Positions 1 to 9,187 are shown, counted from the stretch's first letter. The stretch: 64,000 nt of DNA from Gammaproteobacteria bacterium (GCA_027459765.1 DAIDHD010000051.1:1-64000), one strand, 5' to 3'. Notes: generated by a model from the letters alone, not told the origin. Made by a program: numbers and translations.

Positions 1-11
1 CAGCGCTAAAA

Positions 12-382
12 AATGAGTCGGCCGATAAGCCGGGTTCTGTCGTGGACAGTCATTCCTCTGGGATGCGCGTCACCGCGCACCTCGAGCGACCTACCCGGAA
101 GCCTCATGTGGGCCACATGGTGCGGCCTTGCGACCGCGTGCTTCCCTATTTGGTCTTGCTCCCGGTGGGGTTTGCCGTGCCACGGATGTTGCCACCCGCG
201 CGGTGCGCTCTTACCGCACCATTTCACCCTTACCAGCGCCGCTCGCGCGGCGCTTCGGCGGTATCTTTCTGTTGCACTTTCCGTAGGCTCACGCCTCCCA
301 GGCGTTACCTGGCACCGTGCCCGATGGAGCCCGGACTTTCCTCCACGTGCGCAAGGCACGCAGCGACTGTCTGGCCGACTCA
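12..382 (-). ncRNA. rnpB: RNase P RNA, bacterial class A
   Basis: Catalytic RNA of ribonuclease P, which removes 5' leaders from tRNA precursors. Read on the minus strand it carries the hallmark blocks of the family: GAGGAAAGTCCGGGCTCC near the 5' end (about 330-350), a GGTAAGGGTGAAA block, the GGTAAGAGCGCACC segment, and the closing ACAGAACCCGGCTTA block near position 35. The ends pair as helix P1: GAGTCGGCC at 15-23 is complementary to GGCCGACTC at 373-381, which fixes the boundaries to within a few bases. Its size of about 370 nt matches the E. coli RNA. It lies 43 bases downstream of rsmI on the same strand, a common gammaproteobacterial arrangement. Confidence 0.97.
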
Positions 383-424
383 AGGCGGCACGATACGCAC
401 TTGGGCTTCGGAATGCGAGGCCGG

Positions 425-1294
425 TCAGGCCGATTCGCCGCCGCGCTTCAATTCCAGCGCGCGTCGATAGGCCTCGTTGTCACGCGCGCCCGTGAGCCGC
501 GCCGCAAGATGCGCCGCCTGTTTCAGGGGCAGTTCCCCGAGCAGCACCTCGAGCACCCGCGTGAGCTCCGCATGAGCATCCTCGCCCGCACGCGCCGGGG
601 CGCCGGCCACCACCAGCACGATTTCGCCGCGCGCGAAGTCGGCGTCGCTCGCGGCGCGCGCCGTGAGCTCGGCGAGCGTGCCCCGATACAGGGTCTCGTG
701 CAGCTTGGTGGTCTCGCGCGCCACCACCGCGACACGGTCGGCGCCGAAGGCGGCCGCGACATCGCCGAGCGTCTCGCCGATGCGATGCGGCGCCTCGTAG
801 AACACCAGCGTGCGCTCCTCGCCGGCGAGCGCCTCGAGGCGTGCGCGCCGCGCGCCGCCGCGCGCCGGCAGGAACCCCTCGAAACAGAACCGGTCCGTCG
901 GCAAGCCCGCGATCGACAACGCCGCAATCGCGGCGCAGGGACCCGGCACCGCGACCACTTCGACGCCCGCCTCGAGCGCGGCGCGCACCAGTTCGAAGCC
1001 CGGATCGCTGATCGTGGGCGTGCCGGCGTCGCTCACCAGAGCGAGCCGCTCGCCCGCCACTAGCCGCGCCACCAAGGCGCGCACGCGCTCCTCGCCGCTG
1101 TGCTCGTGGAACGACAGCAGCGGCGCGTGCACGCCGAGGTGCCGCAGGAGGTTCGCCGTATGCCGCGTATCCTCCGCGGCGACGGCGTCGGCCTTCGCCA
1201 ACGTCTCTCGCGCGCGCGGCGACAGATCGCCGAGATTGCCGATCGGCGTCGCCACCACGTAGAGCCGCCCCGACGGCGCGTTTGTCTCTATAAT
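425..1294 (-). CDS. rsmI: 16S rRNA 2'-O-ribose C1402 methyltransferase RsmI
   Basis: Tetrapyrrole-methylase-fold enzyme that uses SAM to methylate the ribose of C1402 in the 16S rRNA decoding centre. The protein has the family blocks [40 protein letters not shown] and the glycine-rich [19 protein letters not shown]. No ATG lies close to the expected start. I place the start at an ATT codon (1294-1292), giving 289 aa against 286 in E. coli; ATA is the next codon, a CTG lies 17 codons upstream, and the first in-frame ATG (1489) would overlap lpoA by 150 bases on the other strand. The product is secure, the start is not. It is divergent from lpoA, as in E. coli, and followed by rnpB. Confidence 0.93.
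   Translation of the reverse strand: MIETNAPSGRLYVVATPIGNLGDLSPRARETLAKADAVAAEDTRHTANLLRHLGVHAPLLSFHEHSGEERVRALVARLVAGERLALVSDAGTPTISDPGFELVRAALEAGVEVVAVPGPCAAIAALSIAGLPTDRFCFEGFLPARGGARRARLEALAGEERTLVFYEAPHRIGETLGDVAAAFGADRVAVVARETTKLHETLYRGTLAELTARAASDADFARGEIVLVVAGAPARAGEDAHAELTRVLEVLLGELPLKQAAHLAARLTGARDNEAYRRALELKRGGESA
1289..1294 (+). promoter_or_regulatory. -10-like box upstream of lpoA
   Basis: A consensus TATAAT followed by GC-rich sequence lies 45 bases before the lpoA start. No recognisable -35 hexamer sits 16-18 bases upstream. It coincides with the probable rsmI start region on the other strand, so it may be fortuitous. Confidence 0.35.
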
Positions 1295-1339
1295 TCCGCC
1301 CTCACCGGAACCGCCCGGGATTTCGACGGATAGCAGGTT

Positions 1340-3142
1340 ATGGCAGCGACCGTTCCACGTCCACGTGCCGTGTGCCTGGGCTCCCTCCTGCTCACCGTCG
1401 TCGTCGGCGGCTGCAGCCTCGTGCGGCCCGTCGAGACACCGACGCAGACCGCGGCGGACGCGCAGCAGCTGGCCGCGGCGGGACATCATGCCGACGCCGC
1501 GCGCGCCTACGAGGCGCTCGCGACCGCAGGCGGCGGCGATCGCGACGAGCTCGCGATGCTCGCGGCGGAACAGTGGGTCGCGGCCGGCGACTTGGTCGCC
1601 GCCAAGCGCGACTACGCCGGCGTCTCGGCCGACGCCCGTAGCCGCCTCGCCACCTCGTACGCGCTCGTGGGCGCGGAAATCGCGGTGGCGGAAGGCAACG
1701 GCTCACAGGCGCTGCGCAATCTGGATGCGATTGCCCCGCCCGCCGACCCCGCCCTGGCGCAGAACTTTTGGTGGCTGCGAGGCAAGGGGGAATTCCTGGT
1801 CGGCCGCCCGGTCGATGGCGTGCGCGCATGGGTCGAGCGCGAGCGCTTCCTGTCCGATCCGAAGGCTTTGCGAGCGAATCGCGAGGCGCTTTACGCGGAG
1901 GTACGCAGGGCCTCGGAACACGGCCTGCCTCTCAGAGCACCGGCGAAGAGCGACACCGTGGTGCAGGGCTGGTTGCAGCTCGGTCCCGTGGCGGCGGGCC
2001 TCGCGAGCGCCGCACCGCGCGCCCAGGCGGCCCTCGCCGACTGGCGCCGCCGCTTCCCGCAGCACCCTGCCAGCGACGTGCTGGGCGGTGCCGAGCCGGC
2101 GCGAGTGGCCGTGGCGGGGAGCGGCGAGTGGCCGGATCAGATCGCGCTGCTGCTGCCATTGTCGGGACGGGCCGAGTCGGTGGGTACGGCGGTGCGTGAC
2201 GGCTTCCTCGCCGCCTATCTCGGCGTCCCGGCCGCGTCGCGGCCGCGGCTCAAGATCTACGACGTCGCCGCCGAGCCGGTGGCCAATGCCTACCGGCGCG
2301 CGCTCGCCGACGGCGCGCGTTTCGTGGTGGGCCCGCTGACCAAGGACGAGGTGGCCGCGGTGCTGCCCGTCGACGACGCCCGCGTGCCGCTGCTCGCGCT
2401 CAACTTCCTCGGCGATTCCGGGCCCTTGCCGGTCAACGTTTACGAGTTCGCCCTCTGGCCCGAGGACGAGGCCCGCGGTGTCGCCCGACGCCTCGTGGCC
2501 GACGGCCGCATGCAGGGGATCGCCATCGTCGCCGACGGCGACTGGGGCAATCGTGTCGGCACCGCGTTCACCCAGGAGTTGCAGAGCCTCGGTGGCACCG
2601 TGCTCGAGATGCCGCGTTTCGAGAACTCGCGTGCCGACTTCTCCGAGCTCATCAAGCGCACCCTGCGCGTGCACGGCGGCAAGGGCGAGCCGGTGACTCA
2701 TCGTGCCGACGCCTCGTTCGTATTCATCGCCGGCAACGCCGCGCAAACGCGGCTGATCGTGCCGCAGTTGAAATTCCACTACGCCGGCGACATTCCGGTG
2801 TACACGACCTCCGAGAGCTACGATCCGGGCGCGAGCGCCAACGCCGATCTGGACGGCATGGAGTTCCCGGACATGCCCTGGGTGGTCGGCACCGACGCGG
2901 CCACGGTGCAACTCCGCGAGGGCTTTCGGCAGGCCTGGCCACGGCGTGCCCAAGTCGACGACCGGCTGTATGCATTCGGCTTCGACGCCTACGGGCTCGT
3001 GCCGGCGCTACGCGGCAACGGGTTCGCCGGCGGCGGCGAATTCCCCGGTCTGACCGGCAAGCTGCGGTTGGACGCGGAACACAGAGTCCGCCGGGAGCTC
3101 GACTGGGTGAAGCTGCACGACGGCGTCCCTGAGCCGCTCTGA
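1340..3142 (+). CDS. lpoA: LpoA/LppC-family outer-membrane lipoprotein activator of peptidoglycan synthase
   Basis: Predicted outer-membrane lipoprotein that by homology reaches through the periplasm to activate PBP1A. The N-terminus is a lipoprotein signal peptide with lipobox VVVGGC and the lipidated Cys at residue 25. Residues about 35-230 are alpha-helical and alanine-rich, like the TPR-type N-domain; about 255-595 form the LppC domain with a periplasmic-binding fold, opening with the block [15 protein letters not shown]. The length of 600 aa is close to that of the family. ATG 1340 is the only start giving a complete signal peptide. The gene is divergent from rsmI, the classical lpoA context, but the next gene is a diguanylate cyclase rather than yraN. 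Confidence 0.88.
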   Translation: MAATVPRPRAVCLGSLLLTVVVGGCSLVRPVETPTQTAADAQQLAAAGHHADAARAYEALATAGGGDRDELAMLAAEQWVAAGDLVAAKRDYAGVSADARSRLATSYALVGAEIAVAEGNGSQALRNLDAIAPPADPALAQNFWWLRGKGEFLVGRPVDGVRAWVERERFLSDPKALRANREALYAEVRRASEHGLPLRAPAKSDTVVQGWLQLGPVAAGLASAAPRAQAALADWRRRFPQHPASDVLGGAEPARVAVAGSGEWPDQIALLLPLSGRAESVGTAVRDGFLAAYLGVPAASRPRLKIYDVAAEPVANAYRRALADGARFVVGPLTKDEVAAVLPVDDARVPLLALNFLGDSGPLPVNVYEFALWPEDEARGVARRLVADGRMQGIAIVADGDWGNRVGTAFTQELQSLGGTVLEMPRFENSRADFSELIKRTLRVHGGKGEPVTHRADASFVFIAGNAAQTRLIVPQLKFHYAGDIPVYTTSESYDPGASANADLDGMEFPDMPWVVGTDAATVQLREGFRQAWPRRAQVDDRLYAFGFDAYGLVPALRGNGFAGGGEFPGLTGKLRLDAEHRVRRELDWVKLHDGVPEPL

Positions 3143-3338
3143 CCGGGCACCCGACTCAGCGTGACCACGCAGCCGGCGTGGCCCGCCGAAATTGCGACTT
3201 CCGTCACCGTTCCGAGGCGACAAACGCGGTGTGGTACCGCAGCAGGGCATCTTTGCCCGCGGCAAACTTTCCGATGGGACGAGGGAACGGAGACCCAGCA
3301 CTTTGACCAGCGCGGGATCGGCGGCGGAGCACTCAGGG

Positions 3339-4823
3339 ATGCAGCGCTTCAAAAACGTGCTTTTCTTCGCCGTGGCGTACTTCGCGGCTGACGTCGCACT
3401 CAACAAGTTTGCCTTCGCCGACGGCTGGACCATCATTTGGCCGCTCAACGGCATCACCATTGCGCTCCTCGTGATGCGGCCGCGTGCGGCCTGGCTGGCC
3501 GTGATGATCGGCGTCGAGTCCGGCACCTTCTTCGGCGAGTGCGTGGCGGGCGGGTTTTCCCCCGGCGTAGAGCTGTTGCAGCGCGGCTGCTCGGCGGTGG
3601 AAGTGCTCGTGAGCGCCTCGCTGCTGCCGCCCTTCAAGACCCTCGAGGGCTGGCTGCGCTCCCCTCGAATTTTCCAGCGCTTCGCGCTCGCGCTGGTGGC
3701 CGGGCCGGTGATCTCGGGAATGATGGCCGCACCGCTGTTCCACGCCGCCTTCGGCCAGGACTACCTGCTCGCCTTCGATGGCTGGGCGACCGCCGACGCG
3801 CTCGGCATCGCGTCGACGCTGCCGCTCGCGCTCACGCTGCGCGAACCCTCGATGCAGGCCCTGTTCGGGCGCAACTGCCTGCCTCGCACCCTGGGCGTGC
3901 TTGCGGTGGTGTTCACGGGCGCCGTGCTCATGTTCGCGCTCGACCGCTGTCCGATCACCTTCCTGCTGTATCCCCTGCTGCTGCTGGTCGACTCTTCGCT
4001 CGGCTTCGCGGGCTCGGCGATCGCCATACCCGCGGTGTGCCTGATATCGGTGTATTGCGCCACCCACGGCCTGGGACCCTTCGGGCGCTGGCCGGCCGAT
4101 CTGCCGGTGCCGCGCAATCTGGCCCTGCAGGTTTACTTCGGCTTCCACGTCCTCGCCTTGTTTCCCGCCTCGCTGCTCTTCATGGAACGGCGACGCATGG
4201 CGGAGGAACTTCGCGAGACCAACGCTCGCCTGACGGTACTCGCCGCCTCCGACGGCCTCACCGGTCTCGCCAACCGGCGCACCTTCGACGAGCGCTACCG
4301 TGAGGAGTGGGAGCGGGCCCAGCGCCTGCGCTTGCCACTGTCGCTGCTGATGCTGGACATAGACGAATTCAAGCGCTTCAACGACCTGCACGGACACGTT
4401 GCCGGTGATCGGTGCCTGCGCGCCGTGGCGAACGTTCTGCTCGACGCGGTCAAGCGGCCCGAGGACATCGCAGCCCGCTATGGCGGCGAGGAATTCGCGG
4501 TACTGCTGCCCAACACCGACGCGGCCGGGGCGCGCGGCGTCGCCGAAGAGGTGCGTGGCGCGGTCATGGCGCTCGGCATCGCGCATCCCGGCAACGGCGC
4601 GCAACGGGTGACGGTCTCGGTCGGCGTGTCGACGCGCGTACCGCTGCCGTCCGAACCGTCGGCGATGCTGGTCCAGCTCGCCGACACCGCGCTGTACAAC
4701 GCCAAGTGCCACGGCCGCAATCGCGTCGAAGTGCTCATCAACCCCGAGACGGCGCTGGCGATCGCCGAGGACTTCACGGTCACGGGCCGCAACCGCGTGC
4801 GGCGCATGCTCGCGGGTCATTGA
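3339..4823 (+). CDS. MASE1-type membrane diguanylate cyclase (GGEEF)
   Basis: Predicted inner-membrane enzyme making cyclic di-GMP from two GTP. Residues about 1-290 are a string of hydrophobic segments resembling a MASE1 sensory domain; about 305-470 are a GGDEF domain opening with DGLTGLANRR. The active-site motif is GGEEF (about residues 382-386), a functional variant. RPED, five residues before it, matches the RxxD inhibitory site, so product feedback is expected. ATG 3339 is chosen because the first membrane segment begins at once; the same frame is open back to 3192, but that stretch is not membrane-like. It sits between lpoA and yraN with about 200 bases of leader. The input signal is unknown. 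Confidence 0.88.
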   Translation: MQRFKNVLFFAVAYFAADVALNKFAFADGWTIIWPLNGITIALLVMRPRAAWLAVMIGVESGTFFGECVAGGFSPGVELLQRGCSAVEVLVSASLLPPFKTLEGWLRSPRIFQRFALALVAGPVISGMMAAPLFHAAFGQDYLLAFDGWATADALGIASTLPLALTLREPSMQALFGRNCLPRTLGVLAVVFTGAVLMFALDRCPITFLLYPLLLLVDSSLGFAGSAIAIPAVCLISVYCATHGLGPFGRWPADLPVPRNLALQVYFGFHVLALFPASLLFMERRRMAEELRETNARLTVLAASDGLTGLANRRTFDERYREEWERAQRLRLPLSLLMLDIDEFKRFNDLHGHVAGDRCLRAVANVLLDAVKRPEDIAARYGGEEFAVLLPNTDAAGARGVAEEVRGAVMALGIAHPGNGAQRVTVSVGVSTRVPLPSEPSAMLVQLADTALYNAKCHGRNRVEVLINPETALAIAEDFTVTGRNRVRRMLAGH

Positions 4824-4927
4824 CGCGTCCCAAGCGGGCCCCGCGCGTCTGCCGTCACGCGCATTTCAGTGCGAATCGCCGGTGTTTCCGGCTGGCTCGC
4901 CGCGCGGGCGCGGCGCACGCTGGGTGG

Positions 4928-5347
4928 GTGCCGAATACACGCCTTCCCCGCTGCGCCAGCACGCCGCCCGCCCCGGGGGCGCCACCCGCGCAGGCGCGCG
5001 GTGCGCTGGCCGAGACGCTCGCGGCCCGCCACCTCGAGAGTCGCGGCCTCACGATCCTGGCGCGCAACCTGCGCTGTCGCCTGGGCGAGATAGACCTCCT
5101 CTGCCAACACGGTGCCGTGCTCGTGGTGGTGGAGGTGCGGACGCGCACGCGGACCGACTTTGGCGGCGCTCTCGCGTCGGTGGATGGCCGCAAGCGCCGC
5201 AAGCTCCTGCGGGCCACCGCCGCGCTCGTCCTGCGGCGCGCGGAATGGCGCCAACGGCGTATCCGCTTCGACGTCGTTGCCGTGCACGAGCCGGAGGGCG
5301 CAGCGCCCCGCTTCGAGTGGATCGTCGACGCGTTTCGCGCCGGCTGA
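4928..5347 (+). CDS. yraN: YraN (UPF0102) family endonuclease-fold protein
   Basis: Small protein of the UPF0102 family, which has a restriction-endonuclease-like fold and no settled physiological role. The diagnostic blocks are present: RGALAETLAARHLESRG at the N-terminus, the nuclease-like GEIDLLCQHGAVLVVVEVR, and RFDVVAV followed by FEWIVDAF near the end. The GTG at 4928 gives 139 aa, close to the usual 110-135 aa; the frame is open further upstream, so the start is tentative. In E. coli yraN directly follows lpoA; here the two are separated by the diguanylate cyclase gene. No diaA or dolP follows; the next genes are on the other strand. Confidence 0.85.
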   Translation: MPNTRLPRCASTPPAPGAPPAQARGALAETLAARHLESRGLTILARNLRCRLGEIDLLCQHGAVLVVVEVRTRTRTDFGGALASVDGRKRRKLLRATAALVLRRAEWRQRRIRFDVVAVHEPEGAAPRFEWIVDAFRAG

Positions 5348-5387
5348 TCACCGACAGCGCGTGGCCGCGAGACCTGGAGAGCGGAGC

Positions 5388-5798
5388 CTACTTCACCACG
5401 GAGAGCTTGGGTCGCTTCGACGGCGCCGCCGTGGCACCGCCCGCGCCGGCGGGCGTGGCGGGCGGCGTGTCGTTCGGATCGGGATCGGCATCTCCCTCCG
5501 CGAAGATCATCCCCTGACCGGTCTCGCGGGCATAGATGCCGAGCACCGCGCGCACCGGCACGCTGACCCCGTGCACCACGCCGCTGAATCGCGCCTGAAA
5601 GCTCAGGCGCTCGTTGCCTATTTCAAGGTGGTGAGCGGCGCTCAGGCTCACGTTGAGCACGATCTTGCCGTCCTTGACGTAGGCGGTCGGAACCTCGACT
5701 CCGGCCACCGTGGCGTCGACCACGATGTGCGGCGTGTGGCCGCTGTCGGTGATCCACTCGTGCAGCGCGCGCAGCAGGTACGGCCGGCGCGGCTTCAA
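5388..5798 (-). CDS. sspB: ClpXP protease specificity-enhancing factor SspB
   Basis: Adaptor that tethers ssrA-tagged proteins to ClpX for degradation. The N-terminal domain (about 1-110) keeps family blocks PYLLRALHEWITDSG, TPHIVV, NVSLSAAHHL and FSARF-like FQARFSGV. It is followed by an acidic, Pro/Ala-rich linker and a basic C-terminal tail, KRPKLSVVK, which corresponds to the ClpX-binding module. At 136 aa it is shorter than the 165-aa E. coli protein because of the linker. The start is a TTG (5798-5796) that overlaps the sspA stop codon by four bases, indicating translational coupling. It is the last gene of the petABC-sspA-sspB series. Confidence 0.93.
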   Translation of the reverse strand: MKPRRPYLLRALHEWITDSGHTPHIVVDATVAGVEVPTAYVKDGKIVLNVSLSAAHHLEIGNERLSFQARFSGVVHGVSVPVRAVLGIYARETGQGMIFAEGDADPDPNDTPPATPAGAGGATAAPSKRPKLSVVK

Positions 5799-6421
5799 TG
5801 TCGCATCCTCCGCTCGGCCGCACTCAAGCTGGCGCGAAATGCGGGACGTGCGAACACCAGATTCATGTACTTCTGCACCGGCTGGGCCTGGGCCGGCAGT
5901 TCGATGCCGAAGTGCGGCAGCCGCCAGAGGATCGGCGCGATGCTCGCATCCACCAGCGAGAATTCGTCGCTCAGGAAGAAGGGCTTGGCTCGGAACACCT
6001 CCGCACTCGCGGCGATCGCCTCACCCAGCACCTTGCGGCTGTGGGCGGCCGTCTGCTCGTCCGGATGGGTCTCTATGTCGTGCGCGAGCCCGTACCAGTC
6101 GCGCTCCACCCGGTAGAGCGCGACCCGGAACTGCGCCCGGGTCACCGGATCGATCGGCATCAGTGGCGGATGCGGGAACCGCTCGTCCAGGTATTCGATG
6201 ATCACCCGCGAGTCGTACAGGACCAGATCCCGGTCCACCAACGTGGGCACGCTGTGGTAGGGATTCAGGTCGAGCAGGTCTTCGGGCATGTGCCGAGGGT
6301 CGACGTCGACCAAGTCGACGCCGATGCCCTTTTCGGCCAACACGAGTCGGGTCCGGTGACTCCACGGGTCAGTCGGTGCCGAGAACAGCGTCATCACCGA
6401 GCGGCGCACCACGCGAGTCAC
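5795..6421 (-). CDS. sspA: Stringent starvation protein A (GST-fold RNA polymerase-associated protein)
   Basis: Glutathione-S-transferase-fold protein that in E. coli binds RNA polymerase and contributes to starvation and acid responses. It has a thioredoxin-like N-domain (FSAPTDPWSHRTRLVLAEKG, NPYHSVPTLVDRD, YDSRVIIEYLDERFPHPPL) and an all-helical C-domain. The CPFS-type catalytic segment of true GSTs is replaced by APTDPWSH, as expected for SspA. The frame allows a start at 6421; a second Met nine codons later (MTLFSAPT) is equally possible and closer to the family N-terminus. It lies downstream of petC and overlaps sspB by four bases. Confidence 0.92.
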   Translation of the reverse strand: MTRVVRRSVMTLFSAPTDPWSHRTRLVLAEKGIGVDLVDVDPRHMPEDLLDLNPYHSVPTLVDRDLVLYDSRVIIEYLDERFPHPPLMPIDPVTRAQFRVALYRVERDWYGLAHDIETHPDEQTAAHSRKVLGEAIAASAEVFRAKPFFLSDEFSLVDASIAPILWRLPHFGIELPAQAQPVQKYMNLVFARPAFRASLSAAERRMRH

Positions 6422-6440
6422 ACTCCCTTACGACGCCCAG

Positions 6441-6460
6441 GGCGGGCAAGCCCGCCTTTT
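6441..6460 (+). terminator. Intrinsic-terminator-like hairpin facing the plus strand
   Basis: A perfect 7-bp GC stem (6441-6447 with 6450-6456, two-base loop) is followed by TTTT on the plus strand. Both flanking genes, petC and sspA, run on the minus strand, where the hairpin has no T tract. As drawn it would stop antisense transcription rather than the pet-ssp message. Confidence 0.5.
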
Positions 6461-6465
6461 CGCTA

Positions 6466-7206
6466 TCAGTGGACGTCCTTCCAATATTCCTTCTTCAACA
6501 GATATGCGAAGGCGAAGAACACCAGCAGGAACAGCGTCACGAACACCCCCATCGACTCGCGCTTCGCCTTCACCGGCTCTCCGGCGTAGTCGAGGAAGTT
6601 GGTGATGTCCCGCACGAAGGCATCATACTCCTCCGGCTTCAGCTGCCCCGGGGTCATGAGCTCGACGCCCGCGAGCACCATCTTCGCGCTGCCCTGCGCA
6701 TCGGGCTCGTTGCTGAACACCGGCTTCTGCAAGCCCTGCAGGGGCGCCAGCACGTGCGGCATCGCGGCGTTCGGCAGATACAGGTTGTTCACGCCCCACA
6801 ACCGGGTCGGATCCGCGTAGAACCCGTGCAGGAAGGAATAGATGTAGTCGGGGCTCTTCGAGCGCGCGATCAGCGACAAGTCGGGCGGCTGCTTGCCGAA
6901 CCACTTCTCGGAATCGGCGGGCATGGACGAGTTGATGCCGTCGAACACCTTCTCGGTGTTGAACATCAGGTTCGCCTTCAGCTCCGCCTCCGGGATCTTC
7001 AAGTCCTTCGCCATACGGTTGTAGCGCAGGTACTTGAGCGAATGGCAGCCCGAACAATAGTTCATGAAATCGCGGGCGCCGCGCTGCAGGGAGTCTATGT
7101 TGTTGATGTCGTTGCCGGCATGCAGCAACTGCGGGCCCTCTTCCTGGGCGAGCGCCGCACTCGCGGCCAGCAGGGCGGCCGCAGCCCACACCACTCGCTT
7201 AAGCAT
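6466..7206 (-). CDS. petC: Cytochrome c1 subunit of the bc1 complex
   Basis: Haem-c subunit of ubiquinol-cytochrome c reductase, which passes electrons from the Rieske protein to soluble cytochrome c at the periplasmic face. A signal peptide (residues 1-20, ending ASAALA) precedes the haem-binding motif CSGCH (Cys51, Cys54, His55). The axial Met is probably in the NAAMPHVL segment. One C-terminal membrane anchor (VFVTLFLLVFFAFAYLL) ends in a short basic tail. The 246-aa length is normal for the short bacterial form. Its ATG overlaps the end of petB by eight bases. Downstream come sspA and sspB. Confidence 0.97.
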   Translation of the reverse strand: MLKRVVWAAAALLAASAALAQEEGPQLLHAGNDINNIDSLQRGARDFMNYCSGCHSLKYLRYNRMAKDLKIPEAELKANLMFNTEKVFDGINSSMPADSEKWFGKQPPDLSLIARSKSPDYIYSFLHGFYADPTRLWGVNNLYLPNAAMPHVLAPLQGLQKPVFSNEPDAQGSAKMVLAGVELMTPGQLKPEEYDAFVRDITNFLDYAGEPVKAKRESMGVFVTLFLLVFFAFAYLLKKEYWKDVH

Positions 7207-8464
7207 GTCCAGTCACCCTCTCAGGAACGGTCTTGTGGCTGTCGAGCCGCGAGTACCACGGCATCAGCAGGAAGAATGCGAAATACAGCACCGTGCAGTA
7301 CTTCGCGAGCGTCGGGTAGATCCCCGAGGGCGGCTTCAGCCCGCACACGCCGAGCGTGAGGAACGCCACCACGAAGATGCCCACCGCAATCTTGAACACG
7401 GGTCCACGGTAGCGGATCGACTTGACCGGCGCTCTGTCGAGCCAGGGCAGGAAGAACAGCACCACGATCGCCGCGCCCATCACCATCACGCCCCACACCT
7501 GGGTGCCGGCGAACGACGGCACGGCGCGCAGCATCGCGTAGAACGGCGTGAAGTACCACACCGGCGCGATGTGCGGCGGAGTCTGCAGCGGGTTCGCCGG
7601 CTCGAAATTCGGCGACTCCAGGAACACACCGCCGAAGGTCGGTGCGAAAAAGATCACTCCGCAGAACAGCAACAGGAAGCCCGCGACGCCGACCACGTCC
7701 TTCACCGTGTAGTACGGATGGAACGGAATCCCGTCGAGAGGATGCCCCTTAGCATCCTTCAGCTTCTTGATCTCGATGCCGTCCGGGTTGTTCGAGCCCA
7801 CTTCGTGAAGCGCCATCAGGTGCGCGCCCACGAGGAACACGAGCGCGAGCGGCAACGCCACGACGTGCAGCGCGAAGAAGCGGTTCAACGTCGCGTCGGC
7901 GATCACGTAATCGCCGCGAATCCACTCGACGAGGCCGTGCCCGATCACCGGCAGGCTACCGAACAGCGACACGATCACCTGCGCGCCCCAGAAGCTCATG
8001 TTGCCCCAGGGAAGCACGTAGCCCATGAAGGCCTCGGCCATCAGCAGCAGGAAGATGATGCAGCCGAAGATCCAGAGCAGCTCGCGCGGCTTGCGGTGAG
8101 AGCCGTAGATCAACGCCCTGAACATGTGCAGGTAGACGACGATGAAGAAGGCCGACGCGCCGGTGGAATGCATGTACCGGATCAGCCAGCCCCAGTCGAC
8201 GTCGCGCATGATGTACTCGACCGACGAGAACGCCTCGCTGGCCGAGGGCTTGTAATTCATCGTCAGGAAGATGCCCGTGACGAGCTGGTTGACCAGCACG
8301 AGCAGCGCGAGCGACCCGAAGTAGTACCAGAAGTTGAAGTTCTTCGGTGCGTAGTACTCGGAGACTTGCTCGCGCCACAGCTTCGTCAGCGGGAAGCGGG
8401 CGTCGATCCAGCCAATCAGGCCGGTGGTCTGGGGTGCGCCTGCGGAGTCGGAAGTAGCGGCCAT
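7199..8464 (-). CDS. petB: Cytochrome b subunit of the bc1 complex
   Basis: Eight-helix integral membrane subunit carrying haems bL and bH and both quinone sites. The sequence shows the four-helix haem core (GWLIRYMHSTGASAFFIVVY with HMFRALIYGSHRKPRELLW, and the later FFALHVVALPLALVFLVGAH), the Qo-site block GYVLPWGNMSFWGAQV, and a C-terminal domain with PEF-type loops. ATG 8464 gives 421 aa; the open frame extends upstream but reads into petA on the same strand in another phase. The start is 22 bases after the petA stop. petA-petB-petC is the standard order, co-transcribed from a promoter upstream of petA. Confidence 0.97.
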   Translation of the reverse strand: MAATSDSAGAPQTTGLIGWIDARFPLTKLWREQVSEYYAPKNFNFWYYFGSLALLVLVNQLVTGIFLTMNYKPSASEAFSSVEYIMRDVDWGWLIRYMHSTGASAFFIVVYLHMFRALIYGSHRKPRELLWIFGCIIFLLLMAEAFMGYVLPWGNMSFWGAQVIVSLFGSLPVIGHGLVEWIRGDYVIADATLNRFFALHVVALPLALVFLVGAHLMALHEVGSNNPDGIEIKKLKDAKGHPLDGIPFHPYYTVKDVVGVAGFLLLFCGVIFFAPTFGGVFLESPNFEPANPLQTPPHIAPVWYFTPFYAMLRAVPSFAGTQVWGVMVMGAAIVVLFFLPWLDRAPVKSIRYRGPVFKIAVGIFVVAFLTLGVCGLKPPSGIYPTLAKYCTVLYFAFFLLMPWYSRLDSHKTVPERVTGHA

Positions 8465-8486
8465 CGCGGGACCTCTCGTTCGTCGA

Positions 8487-9107
8487 TCAAGCCTTCTGCG
8501 GGGCCTGGTCCACACCGATCGTGATGCGACCGTCCCCGGAGAAGGAGTAGGAAGGAATGGGCAGGTTCTTCGGCGCGGGCATGCCCTTGAAGACGCGACC
8601 GGAAATGTCGTACTTCGAGCCGTGGCAAGGGCAATAGAAGCCGCCGGGCCAGCCGGCGCCGAGGTCCGTGCCTGCGACCTGGAACTGGTTGTTGGGTTCG
8701 AACGCACCGAGCGGCGAGCAGCCGAGGTGCGTGCACACCGCGAGGCCGACCCAGAACTCGGGATTGATGGCGCGATTCGCGCCGGTGGCCTTGACGTACT
8801 CCGGCTGGTCCGAGTCGTCGGACTTGGGATCGGCGAGCATTGCGTCGTGATTGCCGAGCGACTCGATCACCGCCTTGCTGCGGCGGACCACGAACACCGG
8901 CTGCCCGCGCCACACCACCTTCAGCATCTGGCCGGCCTCGAGCTTGGAGGCATCGACGTCCGTGGGCGCGCCGAGCGCCTTGGCGCGCGCACTCGGCTGC
9001 CAGGAGGCGAGAAACGGCACGGCGGCGAACGCGGCCCCGATGGCACCGGTGCCCACCGTCGCCATCGTCAGCAAGCGGCGCCGGCTGTGGTCGACCTGAT
9101 CACTCAT
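8487..9107 (-). CDS. petA: Rieske iron-sulfur subunit of the bc1 complex
   Basis: Membrane-anchored [2Fe-2S] protein that takes electrons from ubiquinol at the Qo site. The N-terminus has a Tat-type signature, SRRRLLT, followed by one hydrophobic helix that stays as an anchor. The cluster-binding motifs are CTHLGC (Cys125, His127, Cys130) and CPCHGS (Cys159, Cys161, His162), with both disulfide cysteines present. ATG 9107 (MSDQVDHS) gives 206 aa and puts the twin arginines near the N-terminus; an alternative start lies nine codons upstream. It is the first gene of the pet-ssp series. Confidence 0.97.
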   Translation of the reverse strand: MSDQVDHSRRRLLTMATVGTGAIGAAFAAVPFLASWQPSARAKALGAPTDVDASKLEAGQMLKVVWRGQPVFVVRRSKAVIESLGNHDAMLADPKSDDSDQPEYVKATGANRAINPEFWVGLAVCTHLGCSPLGAFEPNNQFQVAGTDLGAGWPGGFYCPCHGSKYDISGRVFKGMPAPKNLPIPSYSFSGDGRITIGVDQAPQKA

Positions 9108-9187
9108 GCGAATGCCCCTGCGAAACGTTGACAAGTTTTCACCGAAACTCCGTGGAGCCGGTGTTTCCCAAAGAATGCGAGCGGCGC

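Noticed and set aside
425..1489. Upstream ATG at 1489 as the rsmI start.
   Set aside because: It would add about 65 low-complexity residues antisense to lpoA and lies far from the conserved family N-terminus.
1703..2953. Long open frame antisense to lpoA.
   Set aside because: Composition typical of GC-rich shadow frames; no recognisable domain, and the plus-strand gene is secure. The same applies to other long antisense frames, such as those opposite hppA, rpoN and groEL.
3240..3320. Possible cyclic-di-GMP (GEMM-I) riboswitch before the diguanylate cyclase: the words GGCAAAC and GGGACG occur in order.
   Set aside because: The conserved CGCAAAGC element and the GNRA-capped stem are missing, and the spacing between the words is too short.
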